This document shows positions 1-7,201 of a stretch of DNA of 13,791 nucleotides, one piece after another. The DNA is taken from NCBI GenBank assembly GCA_023436715.1, contig JAEZIJ010000166.1:1-13791 (forward strand), read 5' to 3'. The DNA comes from Acidobacteriota bacterium (GTDB lineage: Bacteria; Acidobacteriota; Terriglobia; Bryobacterales; Bryobacteraceae). Below the pieces are notes generated by a model, which had not been told where the DNA came from, ran no database searches, and saw only the letters and a list, made by a program, of their open reading frames with translations. Made by a program: the position numbers and the translations under genes. Position 1 is the first letter of the stretch. Each line of letters begins with the position of its first letter.

Positions 1-174
1 GCTCCCCAGCGCTTCTCCACCCAACGTGCCATCAACCAACTGCGAGCCGAAGTCTGGGGCCGCGGCCTGGGTGTCTCGAATTTCTCCGACTTCGTGACCC
101 TCTCCGCCTCGGCCGCGAAGCCCGAGAAATTCGTCCCCCACCTCAGCTCTGCCGTGCTTTATGCCGCGAACTGA
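1..174 (+). CDS. C-terminal end of an unrecognised protein (partial)
   Basis: An open frame runs from base 1 to a TGA at 172-174 and gives 57 residues ending in SSAVLYAAN. The start lies outside the window. The fragment has mixed polar and hydrophobic composition, no cysteine and no membrane segment. I do not recognise the family. Codon use is GC-rich at third positions, like the neighbours, which supports real coding. The gene ends 22 bases before the paired hairpins and converges on the small zinc-ribbon gene on the opposite strand. Confidence 0.6.
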   Translation, partial: APQRFSTQRAINQLRAEVWGRGLGVSNFSDFVTLSASAAKPEKFVPHLSSAVLYAAN

Positions 175-196
175 TTGCAAAAAGGCCAAAGTCCAG

Positions 197-247
197 GGCA
201 CGGCTTCAGCCGTGCCGTAAACTCCGCCAAGCCCCGGGCTTTAGCCC
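197..247. repeat. Paired REP-like intergenic hairpins
   Basis: Two palindromes stand 19 bases apart. The first (197-216) is a perfect 8-bp stem, GGCACGGC/GCCGTGCC, around a TTCA loop. The second (236-247) is GGGCT TT AGCCC, a 5-bp stem that is more realistically GGGC around TTTA. From memory, this pair of motifs (cacggcttcagccgtg and gggctttagccc) recurs between genes in acidobacterial genomes as a REP-like element; this is unverified here. It lies between two convergent gene ends, so it could also act as a bidirectional 3'-end structure, although no T-run follows either stem. Confidence 0.6.
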
Positions 248-288
248 CTGCTTGCAGCATACCCTGTCGTGATCACCGGGCCGCAACC

Positions 289-432
289 TCACCCCACCCC
301 GAGTTCATCGGCCCTTTCGAGCGGTGTTCCGCACCGCCGGCAGATCACAGCCCCGCAATCGCCGCAGACCAGCGGGTCATTCACCGGTTGCGCACACTTC
401 GGGCAGTAGAGTTCGACCGGGGGGTCTTCCAT
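289..432 (-). CDS. Small zinc-ribbon protein (47 aa)
   Basis: The - strand frame from ATG at 432 to TGA at 291-289 encodes 47 residues with three CxxC pairs: C10-x2-C13, C23-x2-C26 and C31-x2-C34. The pairs fall in the stretches YCPKC, VCGDCG and ICRRCG. Cysteine pairs at this spacing are typical of zinc-ribbon or rubredoxin-like knuckles, so zinc binding is likely; the function is unknown. The start is well constrained: an in-frame TAG lies four codons upstream of the ATG, and a purine-rich AGGATGGGG stretch precedes it. The ending DELGVG is acidic and glycine-rich. The gene is divergent from the SH3 lipoprotein (45-base gap) and convergent with the gene fragment at the window start. It could be a regulatory or protein-protein adaptor; that is inference. 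Confidence 0.75.
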   Translation of the reverse strand: MEDPPVELYCPKCAQPVNDPLVCGDCGAVICRRCGTPLERADELGVG

Positions 433-477
433 ATCCCCATCCTAACGGTCTTTTGTTGCCACGCGTTAAACTGAGAG

Positions 478-1749
478 TTGAAGCGAGTGTCGGCCTTCTC
501 TTTCGGAACTCTGTGTGCAGCGGTTGCGATATGCCTGTGCGGGCTGGTCGGTTGCTCCTCCGACCGGTCGCAGGAGCGCGAAATCGGCGAGGCATTCACC
601 GGCCCCGCGACCCTCAATTTGCGCCGGGAAATCGATCCGAAATCCGACACGATCATCACGGTCAAGCACGGCGAGCGCCTCGGCATTATCAGGCGCCGCC
701 GCCGATTCGTGATGGTGCGTACGGACCGCGGTGTCGAGGGCTGGACCGATCTCCGCCAACTGCTCTCATCGGACCAGATGGACGCGCTGAACCAGCTTGC
801 CGAAAAGTCCCGCAGCCTCCCCTCTCAGGGGGCCGCTTCAGTGTACGAGCCTTTGAACGTCCACACCGAGCCCAACCGCACCGCGCCCAGCTTTTACCGG
901 ATCAACAAAGGTGAAGAGGTCGATCTGGTTGCCCAGGAACTCAGCCCGCGCATTCCGTTCGATCCACCGGACCTGATACCCAAGCCGCCGCCGCCGAAGC
1001 CCAGGCCGAAGAAACCGAAAGCCGCGCCGCGCACCCCGCCGGTGCCCATGCCCCCGCCGCCGAAGGTGCCGGACAATTGGCTGGAATTGTCGAAAACCAT
1101 CAAGCCCGAGCCCGTAACCCCGCCACCGCCGCCCGAGCCGCCGAAGCCGGTCCCGGTCGATGATTGGAGTCTGGTTCGCCTCAAGGGCGGCCGCGCGGGA
1201 TGGGTGCTCACCGGCATGCTTCGGATGAACATCCCGGACGAGGTGGCCCAGTACTCCGAAGGAAACCGCATCACCTCGTACTTCCCGATGGCCGACGTGA
1301 GCGACGCGGGGCAGGTCAGGCATCACTGGCTCTGGACGACCTTGTCCACTACCCGTCAGCCGTACCAGTTCGACAGCTTCCGCTACTTCATCTGGAACAT
1401 GCGCCGCCACCGCTACGAGACGGCCTACGTCCAAAAGAACGTGAAGGGATACTTTCCCATCGAGGTGCACCCCGTAAAGGCGACCTTAGCCAAGAAGGAA
1501 GAAGCTTTTCCCGGGTTCTCGCTCATCCTGGAAGATGAAAGCGGCGTCCGCTGGCGCAAGACTTACGCATTCCAGATCTACCGGGTCGTGCTCGTGGATG
1601 CACAGAAATTGCCGCCGCCACCACCCGCGCCGGCGGGCATGCCGCAGGTCCTCGCCCTCTCGCAACCGGTCCAGCCGCAATCACCGGGCCTGTTCACACG
1701 GATGAAGGAAAAAGCAGCGGTCTTGAAGCGCCGGATTTTCGGAAAGTAA
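478..1749 (+). CDS. SH3-domain lipoprotein with proline-rich insert
   Basis: Envelope lipoprotein of about 423 residues. A short basic N-terminus and hydrophobic stretch lead to a lipobox, LVGC, with the lipidated Cys at about residue 26. The first bacterial SH3-like domain is at about 41-95 (ends RGVEGWTDLRQLL). A second begins at about 118 (YEPLNVHTEPN...INKGEEVDLVAQE) and finishes only at about 227-250 (DDWSLVRLKGGRAGWVLTGML). A proline/lysine-rich block of about 68 residues (159-226) separates the halves. The C-terminal 150 residues form an unassigned domain ending in another Pro run and a basic tail. SH3b domains usually bind peptidoglycan or mediate envelope contacts; the ligand here is unknown. 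The start is uncertain: TTG at 478 has GAGAG directly against it, whereas GTG at 487 sits nine bases after GAGAG and may be the real start. It converges on the ABC ATPase with 12 bases between stops. Confidence 0.8.
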   Translation: MKRVSAFSFGTLCAAVAICLCGLVGCSSDRSQEREIGEAFTGPATLNLRREIDPKSDTIITVKHGERLGIIRRRRRFVMVRTDRGVEGWTDLRQLLSSDQMDALNQLAEKSRSLPSQGAASVYEPLNVHTEPNRTAPSFYRINKGEEVDLVAQELSPRIPFDPPDLIPKPPPPKPRPKKPKAAPRTPPVPMPPPPKVPDNWLELSKTIKPEPVTPPPPPEPPKPVPVDDWSLVRLKGGRAGWVLTGMLRMNIPDEVAQYSEGNRITSYFPMADVSDAGQVRHHWLWTTLSTTRQPYQFDSFRYFIWNMRRHRYETAYVQKNVKGYFPIEVHPVKATLAKKEEAFPGFSLILEDESGVRWRKTYAFQIYRVVLVDAQKLPPPPPAPAGMPQVLALSQPVQPQSPGLFTRMKEKAAVLKRRIFGK

Positions 1750-1761
1750 CGGCCCGCGCCA

Positions 1762-2508
1762 CTACACGCGATCGCGCTCCAGAAATTCCTGAATGTGGGG
1801 GTGGGTCGAGTGCTCCAGTTCCGGTACCGGCCCAAAGAAGATTACGTTGCCCTCGTGAAGCACAACGATCCGGTCGGCCACACGGCGCATGAGGTCGAGA
1901 TCGTGAGTCACAACGATCGACGTCAGCCGCAACTGCTTTTTCAGCCGTAACATCAGCGAAGCCATGTGGTCGGACATGATCGGGTCCACCATGGTTGTCG
2001 GCTCGTCGTAGAGTACGCATTCCGGCTGCGCGGCCAGCGCGCGCGCTATCGCCACGGCCCGCTTATAGCCCGTCGATATGTCGGTCGGGTAGGCATCGGC
2101 ATAGTCGGCCAGGTCAACCATGTGGAGCAGGCCGTCCACAACCTCCTGCTTGTTCTCCTCGTTGTAATCCTCACGGAGTTCCAGTGAGAACAGGATGTTC
2201 TCGGCGATTGTGAGCGAATCGAACAGCGCGCCGGACTGAAACACCATCGTCACTTTGCGGCGTATGCGCCTGAGTTCGGTCTCCGGGTAATCCGTGATGT
2301 CCTCGTGCGCCACGATCACCCGTCCCCGGTCCGGCTTGAGAAACCCCATGATGTGGGCCAGGGTCACCGACTTTCCCACGCCGCTTCGCCCGATGATCGC
2401 CACCGTCTCGCCCGCGTTTACATCGAAGCTGACATCGGCCAAAACGGGCGTGTCGAACGTCTTATCTACGTGGCGGAATTCGATGTAGTGGGGATACGTT
2501 TCACTCAT
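1762..2508 (-). CDS. MlaF-like ABC transporter ATP-binding protein
   Basis: A 248-residue cytoplasmic ABC ATPase resembling MlaF/Ttg2A, which power phospholipid or organic-solvent traffic between membranes. Visible motifs: Walker A GRSGVGKS (40-47), Q-loop VFQSGALFDS (Q91), Walker B CVLYDEP (E169), D-loop VDP, and H-loop VVTHD (H202). The signature is ISTGYKR (144-150) instead of the usual LSGG-type sequence; this may be an acidobacterial subfamily trait. I chose ATG at 2508 rather than the longer in-frame start at 2547, because 2508 overlaps the mobA stop as ATGA and the extra N-terminal residues do not look like ABC sequence. The frame directly follows mobA, so the two are probably translationally coupled. 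No MlaE-type permease or MlaD-type MCE gene is in the window, so its membrane partners must be elsewhere. Confidence 0.9.
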   Translation of the reverse strand: MSETYPHYIEFRHVDKTFDTPVLADVSFDVNAGETVAIIGRSGVGKSVTLAHIMGFLKPDRGRVIVAHEDITDYPETELRRIRRKVTMVFQSGALFDSLTIAENILFSLELREDYNEENKQEVVDGLLHMVDLADYADAYPTDISTGYKRAVAIARALAAQPECVLYDEPTTMVDPIMSDHMASLMLRLKKQLRLTSIVVTHDLDLMRRVADRIVVLHEGNVIFFGPVPELEHSTHPHIQEFLERDRV

Positions 2509-3119
2509 CCGGTTTTCGTTGCCGCTTCGGCCGGGGAGGTCCGGCAATGAAGGGCCAGTTCTTCCGGCGTGTTCAGGTTCTCAAACCAGTTCCCGCCGGG
2601 CGCTTGCCGGTAGATTGTACCGGCGCTCTCGACCGCTTCGGTCATCCGCGTTACACCGCGGCTCAGAGCACGCGTGACAGCATCGAGCGAACTGCGATCC
2701 CAAACGGCGCAGAGCGGCTCCCGTCTTCCCGACGGGGAGATCGGAACCAGGCATTTGGCGCCGCATGCCTCCGCGCTGTCCAGCAGCCACGCCAGGAATT
2801 CGACGGTCAGCGAAGGCGTGTCGCAGGCCACGATCAGATTCCAGCGCGCCGGCGAACTCCGCAGCGCCGCCTCGACTCCGCCGAGCGGCCCGTTGCCGGG
2901 ATGGAGGTCGGCGATTGCGGGATAGGGCAGTCCCCGAAACCGTTCCGGATCTCCGGCCAGGGTCACGGAGCCGGCCGCTGCCTCTACCCGGGCGGCGATG
3001 TGCTCTGCCATGGTGGTTCCGCGATACGGCAGGAAGGCCTTGTCGCAACCCATTCTCTCGCTCTTCCCACCCACAAGCACGAACCCGGCCCGGTCGTTCG
3101 CCCGGCCGCAATATTCCAT
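2505..3119 (-). CDS. mobA: Molybdenum cofactor guanylyltransferase (MobA)
   Basis: MobA transfers GMP from GTP to molybdopterin to form the guanine dinucleotide cofactor used by DMSO-reductase-family enzymes. The 204-residue protein is close to the usual family length. The nucleotidyltransferase signature LVGGKSERMGCDKAFL is at 15-30, GPLGGVEAAL at 77-86, CDTP (acidic metal-site region) at 99-102, and the family C-terminal motif NLNTPEEL at 181-188. The frame stays open upstream to 3257, but the family-conserved part starts just after ATG at 3119, and the upstream residues look unlike MobA, so this start is preferred. No strong Shine-Dalgarno is visible. It leads a two-gene - strand unit with the MlaF-like ATPase. 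No other molybdopterin gene is nearby. Confidence 0.9.
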   Translation of the reverse strand: MEYCGRANDRAGFVLVGGKSERMGCDKAFLPYRGTTMAEHIAARVEAAAGSVTLAGDPERFRGLPYPAIADLHPGNGPLGGVEAALRSSPARWNLIVACDTPSLTVEFLAWLLDSAEACGAKCLVPISPSGRREPLCAVWDRSSLDAVTRALSRGVTRMTEAVESAGTIYRQAPGGNWFENLNTPEELALHCRTSPAEAATKTG

Positions 3120-3240
3120 GGAAAAATGATAGCATTGGCGATACGGGGAACCAGGCCGGAACTGCCCCCGGTTGGGCCGGCAACGACGGGGCGGAACGCC
3201 CGAAGGCGCGTTTTTTCCAGGATTCGATGAGCTTTCGGAG

Positions 3241-3252
3241 TAGAATATTCTA
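3241..3252. promoter_or_regulatory. Perfect 12-bp palindrome in divergent promoter region
   Basis: TAGAATATTCTA reads identically on both strands and ends eight bases before the transglycosylase ATG, in an AT-rich island inside GC-rich DNA. TAGAAT is also a fair -10 hexamer on either strand. No matching -35 was found at normal spacing. It may be a repressor operator or only a -10 region; the sequence cannot decide. Confidence 0.35.
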
Positions 3253-3260
3253 AACAAAGC

Positions 3261-3941
3261 ATGCGTTTTTGTTTCCAGCTTGTGTGTGCCGGTCTTGTCG
3301 GGACCCTTGCACTAGCAGCCGCCGAGCGCGGAACGCAGCTTAATTCCGTGGTCCGGCCCGATCCGAAGACGGGCCGGCTGGTCCGCACCGTTAAAATGGC
3401 GCCCGGCGCGGCGCGTTCGGACACCGTATCGAAGGTGGTCGGCGAGGCGGTCTCGGATTACGTCGAGCAGGCGGCGGCACGGTACCAGGTCGATCCGCTC
3501 CTGGTGCGGTCCCTCATCGCCGTCGAGAGCAATTACAATCCCCTGGCGGTTTCGCCAAAAGGCGCCCGCGGCTTGATGCAGCTCATGCCTCAGACTGCGC
3601 GCCGGCTGGCGGTGAAGGACAGTTTTGACTCCCTCCAGAACATCGATGGCGGGGTTCGGTATCTCAAGTACCTGCTGACCGTCTTCGGAGATGAGGATCC
3701 CCGGCTGGCTTTGGCGGCGTATAACGCCGGCGAAGGCGCCGTGATGAAGCACGGCGGCGTGCCGCCTTACCCCGAAACCAGGCAGTACATCACCCGGGTG
3801 GGGAAGAAGTACGGCGAGGCGAGGGCTGCCGCCGATGCGAACGGCCGCGCCAGGACCCGGAAGCAACCCGAATATCCACCGATCGAGCAGTACGTCGATT
3901 CCGAAGGCAGGCTCCACATCCGCACTCGGCCAGCGTCATGA
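3261..3941 (+). CDS. Exported lytic transglycosylase (SLT domain)
   Basis: Cleaves the glycan strand of peptidoglycan with 1,6-anhydro product formation, acting in the periplasm. The 226-residue protein starts with a signal peptide (MRFCFQ followed by a hydrophobic run to about 21). The SLT/lysozyme-like domain spans about 65-185. The catalytic Glu is E89 in AVESNYNP, followed by the family motifs GLMQLMP (104-110), AAYNAGEGAV (152-161) and YPETRQYITRV (170-180). The tail (about 195-226) is basic and proline-containing, ending in a short DSEGRLHIRTRP stretch. The stop overlaps the next gene's ATG as ATGA (3938-3941), so it is coupled to the amidase: two peptidoglycan-cutting enzymes made together. 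The gene is divergent from mobA with 141 bases between starts. Confidence 0.93.
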   Translation: MRFCFQLVCAGLVGTLALAAAERGTQLNSVVRPDPKTGRLVRTVKMAPGAARSDTVSKVVGEAVSDYVEQAAARYQVDPLLVRSLIAVESNYNPLAVSPKGARGLMQLMPQTARRLAVKDSFDSLQNIDGGVRYLKYLLTVFGDEDPRLALAAYNAGEGAVMKHGGVPPYPETRQYITRVGKKYGEARAAADANGRARTRKQPEYPPIEQYVDSEGRLHIRTRPAS

Positions 3942-5377
3942 CACGACTCACCTGCGCGGTACCCTTAGCGCTGCTGCTGCTTTCGGTACCGGTCCTGGGC
4001 CAGACGGCCCGGATCACCGCGGTTCGCTTCTGGTCAGTCGGCGACGTCACGCGTGTTGCGATCGAGACCAGCACCGAGGTCCGTTACCGCTACGAGCGGA
4101 TCGAGAGCCCGGACCGCCTCTTTTTTGATTTCGAGAGTGTGCTTCCCCAGCCTGGAAAGCGGGGCATGGAGACGATAAACGTAGGCGACCGGCTTCTGAA
4201 ACAAATCCGTGTGGCGCGCACCCAGCCTGAGGTCACCCGCGTGGTGCTCGATCTGGCTGCACCCGCCGACTATTCCGTTTCGCAGCTCGCCAATCCGGAC
4301 CGGATCATCATTGAGTTGCGGTTGCCGCGCGAGATGCAGGCCGGGCCGCCCGTCCGCAGCGTAACCGGGAGCCGCACGATGGAAGGGCCGCCTGAGGCGC
4401 CAGCTCCCTCCACCGAGCCAGCGAAGCCTCTGCCCTCTCCCCCTGCGGCCGCCACACGGATCACCGAACCGCCACGCCCAGCCCCCTCTATGCGCGCTTC
4501 CGAAGCGAAGCCCGCCGCGGCGTTGAATCCGCCCGAGCCGGCGCGGGCCCCTGCGGAAGCCAAGCCTGTTCCCGTGCCGCCTGCGGAGTCCAAGCCTCTG
4601 CCCGAAAAGGCCCTGGCGGCGAAAAGCGATAGCCACGGCGACCGTTCGCTCATCCGCGTGCTCGGCCTGAAACTCGATCGCGTGGTTCTGGACCCCGGCC
4701 ACGGCGGGCACGACACCGGGACCATCGGCCCCGGCGGGCTCGAGGAAAAGGATCTCGTCCTCGATGTGGCCAAGCGGCTCGGCGCTTTGATCTCGCAGCG
4801 GCTCGGCAGCGAAGTGATCTACACCCGGACGGACGACACGTTCATCCCGCTCGAAGCCCGCACCGAACTGGCGAATGAGAAGCGCGCCGGCCTGTTCCTG
4901 TCGATACACGCGAATTCCTCACGGGCCAAGGCGGTTTCGGGTTCGGAGACCTTTTATCTGAATTTCACAACTTCCGAGAGCGCCCTCGAAGTGGCCGCCC
5001 GGGAGAATGCGACTTCGCAGAAGTCGATTTACGAGTTGCAAAGCCTGCTGCAGAAGATCGCGCTGAAGGAAAAAATCCAGGAATCCAGGGAATTTGCCGG
5101 GATTATCCAGAAATCGCTCCACGCGGGACTGTGGCGCGCCAGGGGCGTGAAGGATCGTGGAGTCAAGCAGGCTCCGTTCATCGTGCTGATCGGAGCGCAG
5201 ATGCCCTCGGTGCTGGCCGAGGTGGCCTTCCTGAGCAATCCGCGCGACGAATCCCAGTTGAAGCGGCCGGAATACCGGCAACGAGTAGCCGAGGCATTAT
5301 TCAGGGGCGTTTCCCAATATGCAGACACCCTGAGCCACTTCGACGTCGCCAGCGGCAAGGGCGGCGAAGCGCGATAG
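3938..5377 (+). CDS. N-acetylmuramoyl-L-alanine amidase, AmiC type
   Basis: Zinc amidase that removes stem peptides from muramic acid in the periplasm, commonly during daughter-cell separation. The 479 residues run in this order: signal peptide (1-22); AMIN domain (about 24-130), which in AmiC targets the enzyme to the septum; a proline/alanine-rich linker (about 131-235); and a catalytic Amidase_3 domain (about 245-465). Zinc ligands are visible as H255 (LDPGHGG), E270 (LEEKD) and H324 (SIHAN), with catalytic E428 in LAEVAFLSNP. A helical insert at about 345-400 is rich in Q, K and E; in AmiB/AmiC a comparable helix blocks the active site until an activator such as EnvC or NlpD displaces it. 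No activator gene is in the window. It is co-translated with the transglycosylase by an ATGA overlap. Confidence 0.95.
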   Translation: MTRLTCAVPLALLLLSVPVLGQTARITAVRFWSVGDVTRVAIETSTEVRYRYERIESPDRLFFDFESVLPQPGKRGMETINVGDRLLKQIRVARTQPEVTRVVLDLAAPADYSVSQLANPDRIIIELRLPREMQAGPPVRSVTGSRTMEGPPEAPAPSTEPAKPLPSPPAAATRITEPPRPAPSMRASEAKPAAALNPPEPARAPAEAKPVPVPPAESKPLPEKALAAKSDSHGDRSLIRVLGLKLDRVVLDPGHGGHDTGTIGPGGLEEKDLVLDVAKRLGALISQRLGSEVIYTRTDDTFIPLEARTELANEKRAGLFLSIHANSSRAKAVSGSETFYLNFTTSESALEVAARENATSQKSIYELQSLLQKIALKEKIQESREFAGIIQKSLHAGLWRARGVKDRGVKQAPFIVLIGAQMPSVLAEVAFLSNPRDESQLKRPEYRQRVAEALFRGVSQYADTLSHFDVASGKGGEAR

Positions 5378-5605
5378 CGAGGGAGCAGTCCCTTCAGGCA
5401 AGTGGAAGTTCGCCTCGTGCCACGCGGAAGGGAAACTCAGTGCAGGGAACCAGGAGATCCCGGTGGCGCCAGTCGCCTTGAGAAAGGGCGGGCCGGAAGG
5501 GGAACCCACAAAAGCGCGCCCTTGGCGCACGCCGTCGGGAAGTCGGACCGTCGCGTAGTACCGGAGAAGGCCCCGAACAAACGCCGGAGGGCGACCCGCT
5601 AGCCC
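5378..5605 (+). mobile_element. Probable 5' remnant of a group II intron
   Basis: This gap between convergent genes carries no intact gene. Its wording resembles the RNA region preceding the reverse transcriptase of some bacterial group II introns. Examples are a GTGCCACGCGGAAGGGAAAC-like 5' segment near 5417, a CAGTGCAGGGAACC segment, and a stretch at 5537-5581 that reads GKSDRRVVPEKAPNK. From memory, RT frames of such introns begin with similar leaders of the form GKSD..(I/V)VP.K.PNK. The frame stops at 5602. No reverse transcriptase, maturase or domain V/VI is present, so it would be a truncated, dead 5' fragment placed just after the amidase stop. Boundaries are approximate and the assignment needs a covariance-model search. 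Confidence 0.45.
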
Positions 5606-5639
5606 CTGCCGCCTTTCTCGCAATTTCGAGAGTTCGCCG

Positions 5640-6191
5640 CTACCACCACGCTTTCCAGGCCAGCAGCGCAGCCCCGGCGAGGAACCCGAGGAACGCCTGG
5701 TATTCCTCGTTTTTTCGATACAACGCCCAGCGGAATGAGCCGGATGCTCCCGCGTGAGTCATCCGGGGTACGAGCAACGGCACGCCCTCGGCATACTGCT
5801 TGTATTCCGGAAACAGCTTGCGCAGGTGCTGCTCTTCGAGTTCGATCACCGGCAGATACACCAGCCCGAACACCAGCGCGAATAAGGCCGCCAGGACCCA
5901 CTCGCGCGATGCGATAACCAGGCCGGCCGCCACCGTCAGCGTTCCGAGATAAAGCGGATTCCGCAGATGTCCATACGGGCCGCTCGTGGCCAGCGTCTGA
6001 TTCTTCGCGAGGTGCCCTGCCGCCCATCCCCTCAGCAGCAGCCCGATCGCCGCGACGGGCAGTCCCGCGGCGAGCGAAGCCGGCGATGGCGCGGCGAGCC
6101 AGGCGAACGCCGCCACCAGCAGAAAACCGCACGGCACGCGCAGGCGCGCCACCGCATCGGCATACTTCTTGGGAAACCAGTACCGCCTCAT
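5640..6191 (-). CDS. Membrane methyltransferase, ICMT/PEMT family
   Basis: An integral membrane protein of 183 residues with three to four hydrophobic segments (about 20-38, 40-55, 85-118 and 165-181). The SAM-binding signature of the isoprenylcysteine carboxyl methyltransferase/phospholipid N-methyltransferase family is visible: GPYGHLRNPLYLG at about 71-83 and EEQHLRKLFPEYKQYAEGVPLLVP at about 118-141. The methyl acceptor cannot be read from sequence; bacterial members methylate lipids or other small membrane substrates. The ATG (6191-6189) overlaps the stop of the heptosyltransferase as ATGA, making it the last gene of the LPS-core operon, so an envelope lipid or glycan acceptor is plausible. 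Residues about 143-163 form a soluble loop between the motif and the last helix. Confidence 0.8.
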   Translation of the reverse strand: MRRYWFPKKYADAVARLRVPCGFLLVAAFAWLAAPSPASLAAGLPVAAIGLLLRGWAAGHLAKNQTLATSGPYGHLRNPLYLGTLTVAAGLVIASREWVLAALFALVFGLVYLPVIELEEQHLRKLFPEYKQYAEGVPLLVPRMTHAGASGSFRWALYRKNEEYQAFLGFLAGAALLAWKAWW

Positions 6192-7201
6192 CGCGCTCCG
6201 GACCCGGCGGATTGGGGCTGAGCGCAGAGCCGCTCCTTCAGCGCCTGAAATACCTGATCCGGTGTGATCTTCTCCATGCTGCCGTCTATCGCCGGGCGCC
6301 GCTTATGGCTCGTCATCGCATCCGGCGACCGCAGAACCGTGAAACTCCCGCCGTACGGCCCGTTGCGGGCCGGGTCCGTGGGACCGTAGATCGCGACGCC
6401 GGGCTTGCCCAGCGCCGCCGCGAGGTGCATCGGGCCGCTGTCGCACCCTATCACTGCCGCCGCCTGCCTCGTTGCATGAATCAACCCGGGCACCCCCGAA
6501 ATATTGACCAAGGCGTCCGGTATCGATACCAGCAGCGCCTGCGAACAGTGCGGGCCGTTGACGACCAGCGGAATTCCGAGTTCACGCCGAAGCCTCCGCG
6601 CCAACGCCCTATAGTGCTCAATCGGCCACTCCTTCGCGCCCCAGCCTGCCTGCGGATTGCACAGAACGAACCGGCCCTCCGGCAGCACGCCCTCCGGAAC
6701 CCCTTCGGGAAGCGGAAACTTCAAAAGCATCGTGGAGGCCCCGGCCGCTGCCGCCAGTTCCAGGTTGCGGTCCACCACGTGCTTCCCTCCCGCCCGCACG
6801 CGGTTCGAGTAAAACAGCGCCGCCAGTTTCTCGCGCACCTGCGACTGGTGGAACCCATAGATGCGGTCGCACCGCGCTATGGAGGATATCAGCGCGGATT
6901 GAATCAGCCCCTGGAAATCCACCGCAAGGTCATGCCGGGCGCCGCGTAGCGCCCGCCACGCATCCGCAAGACTGCCCGGTTTGCGGCGGTCGAACCGGAT
7001 CATCTGGTCTACGAAAGGATTCCGCTCGAGAAGCAGCGACCACCGGGGGTGAATCACCCAGGTAAGGGTCGATCCCGGAAAGCTGTGCTTCAGCGTTGCG
7101 ACCGCGGGCAGGGCATGGATCACGTCGCCCATCGATCCGATGCGGACAACCAGAATTCGCGGGCCTGCTTTACCACGTTCACCTCTGGCGGTCGTGAACA
7201 T
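6188..7201 (-). CDS. ADP-heptose:LPS heptosyltransferase, WaaC-like (GT9)
   Basis: A 337-residue GT-B glycosyltransferase of family GT9, which adds heptose to the Kdo or inner core of LPS at the cytoplasmic face. Visible landmarks: N-terminal RILVVRIGSMGDVIHALPAV with the catalytic-type Asp at D25; the donor-site motif PQAGWGAKEWP (183-193), with the Lys expected to contact ADP-heptose; and GCDSGPMHLAAALGKPGVAIYGPTDP (252-277), the GT9 signature. The end (KRRPAIDGSMEKITPDQVFQAL) resembles the WaaC C-terminus, which favours a heptosyltransferase I role. The start overlaps the preceding gene by 23 bases, and AGGAA lies about 10 bases ahead of the ATG. It could instead be an O-antigen or other GT9 member. 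Confidence 0.85.
   Translation of the reverse strand: MFTTARGERGKAGPRILVVRIGSMGDVIHALPAVATLKHSFPGSTLTWVIHPRWSLLLERNPFVDQMIRFDRRKPGSLADAWRALRGARHDLAVDFQGLIQSALISSIARCDRIYGFHQSQVREKLAALFYSNRVRAGGKHVVDRNLELAAAAGASTMLLKFPLPEGVPEGVLPEGRFVLCNPQAGWGAKEWPIEHYRALARRLRRELGIPLVVNGPHCSQALLVSIPDALVNISGVPGLIHATRQAAAVIGCDSGPMHLAAALGKPGVAIYGPTDPARNGPYGGSFTVLRSPDAMTSHKRRPAIDGSMEKITPDQVFQALKERLCAQPQSAGSGAR

Noticed and set aside
3197..3216. Terminator-like CGCC-CGAA-GGCG stem followed by CG and six T on the + strand
   Set aside because: It lies between divergent genes with no + strand gene upstream to terminate, and the stem is only four base pairs. On the - strand the same bases give a UUCG loop but no T-run.
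5616..5631. Small inverted repeat TCTCG/CGAGA beyond the methyltransferase stop
   Set aside because: Only five pairs and no T-run on the - strand, so it is not supportable as a terminator.
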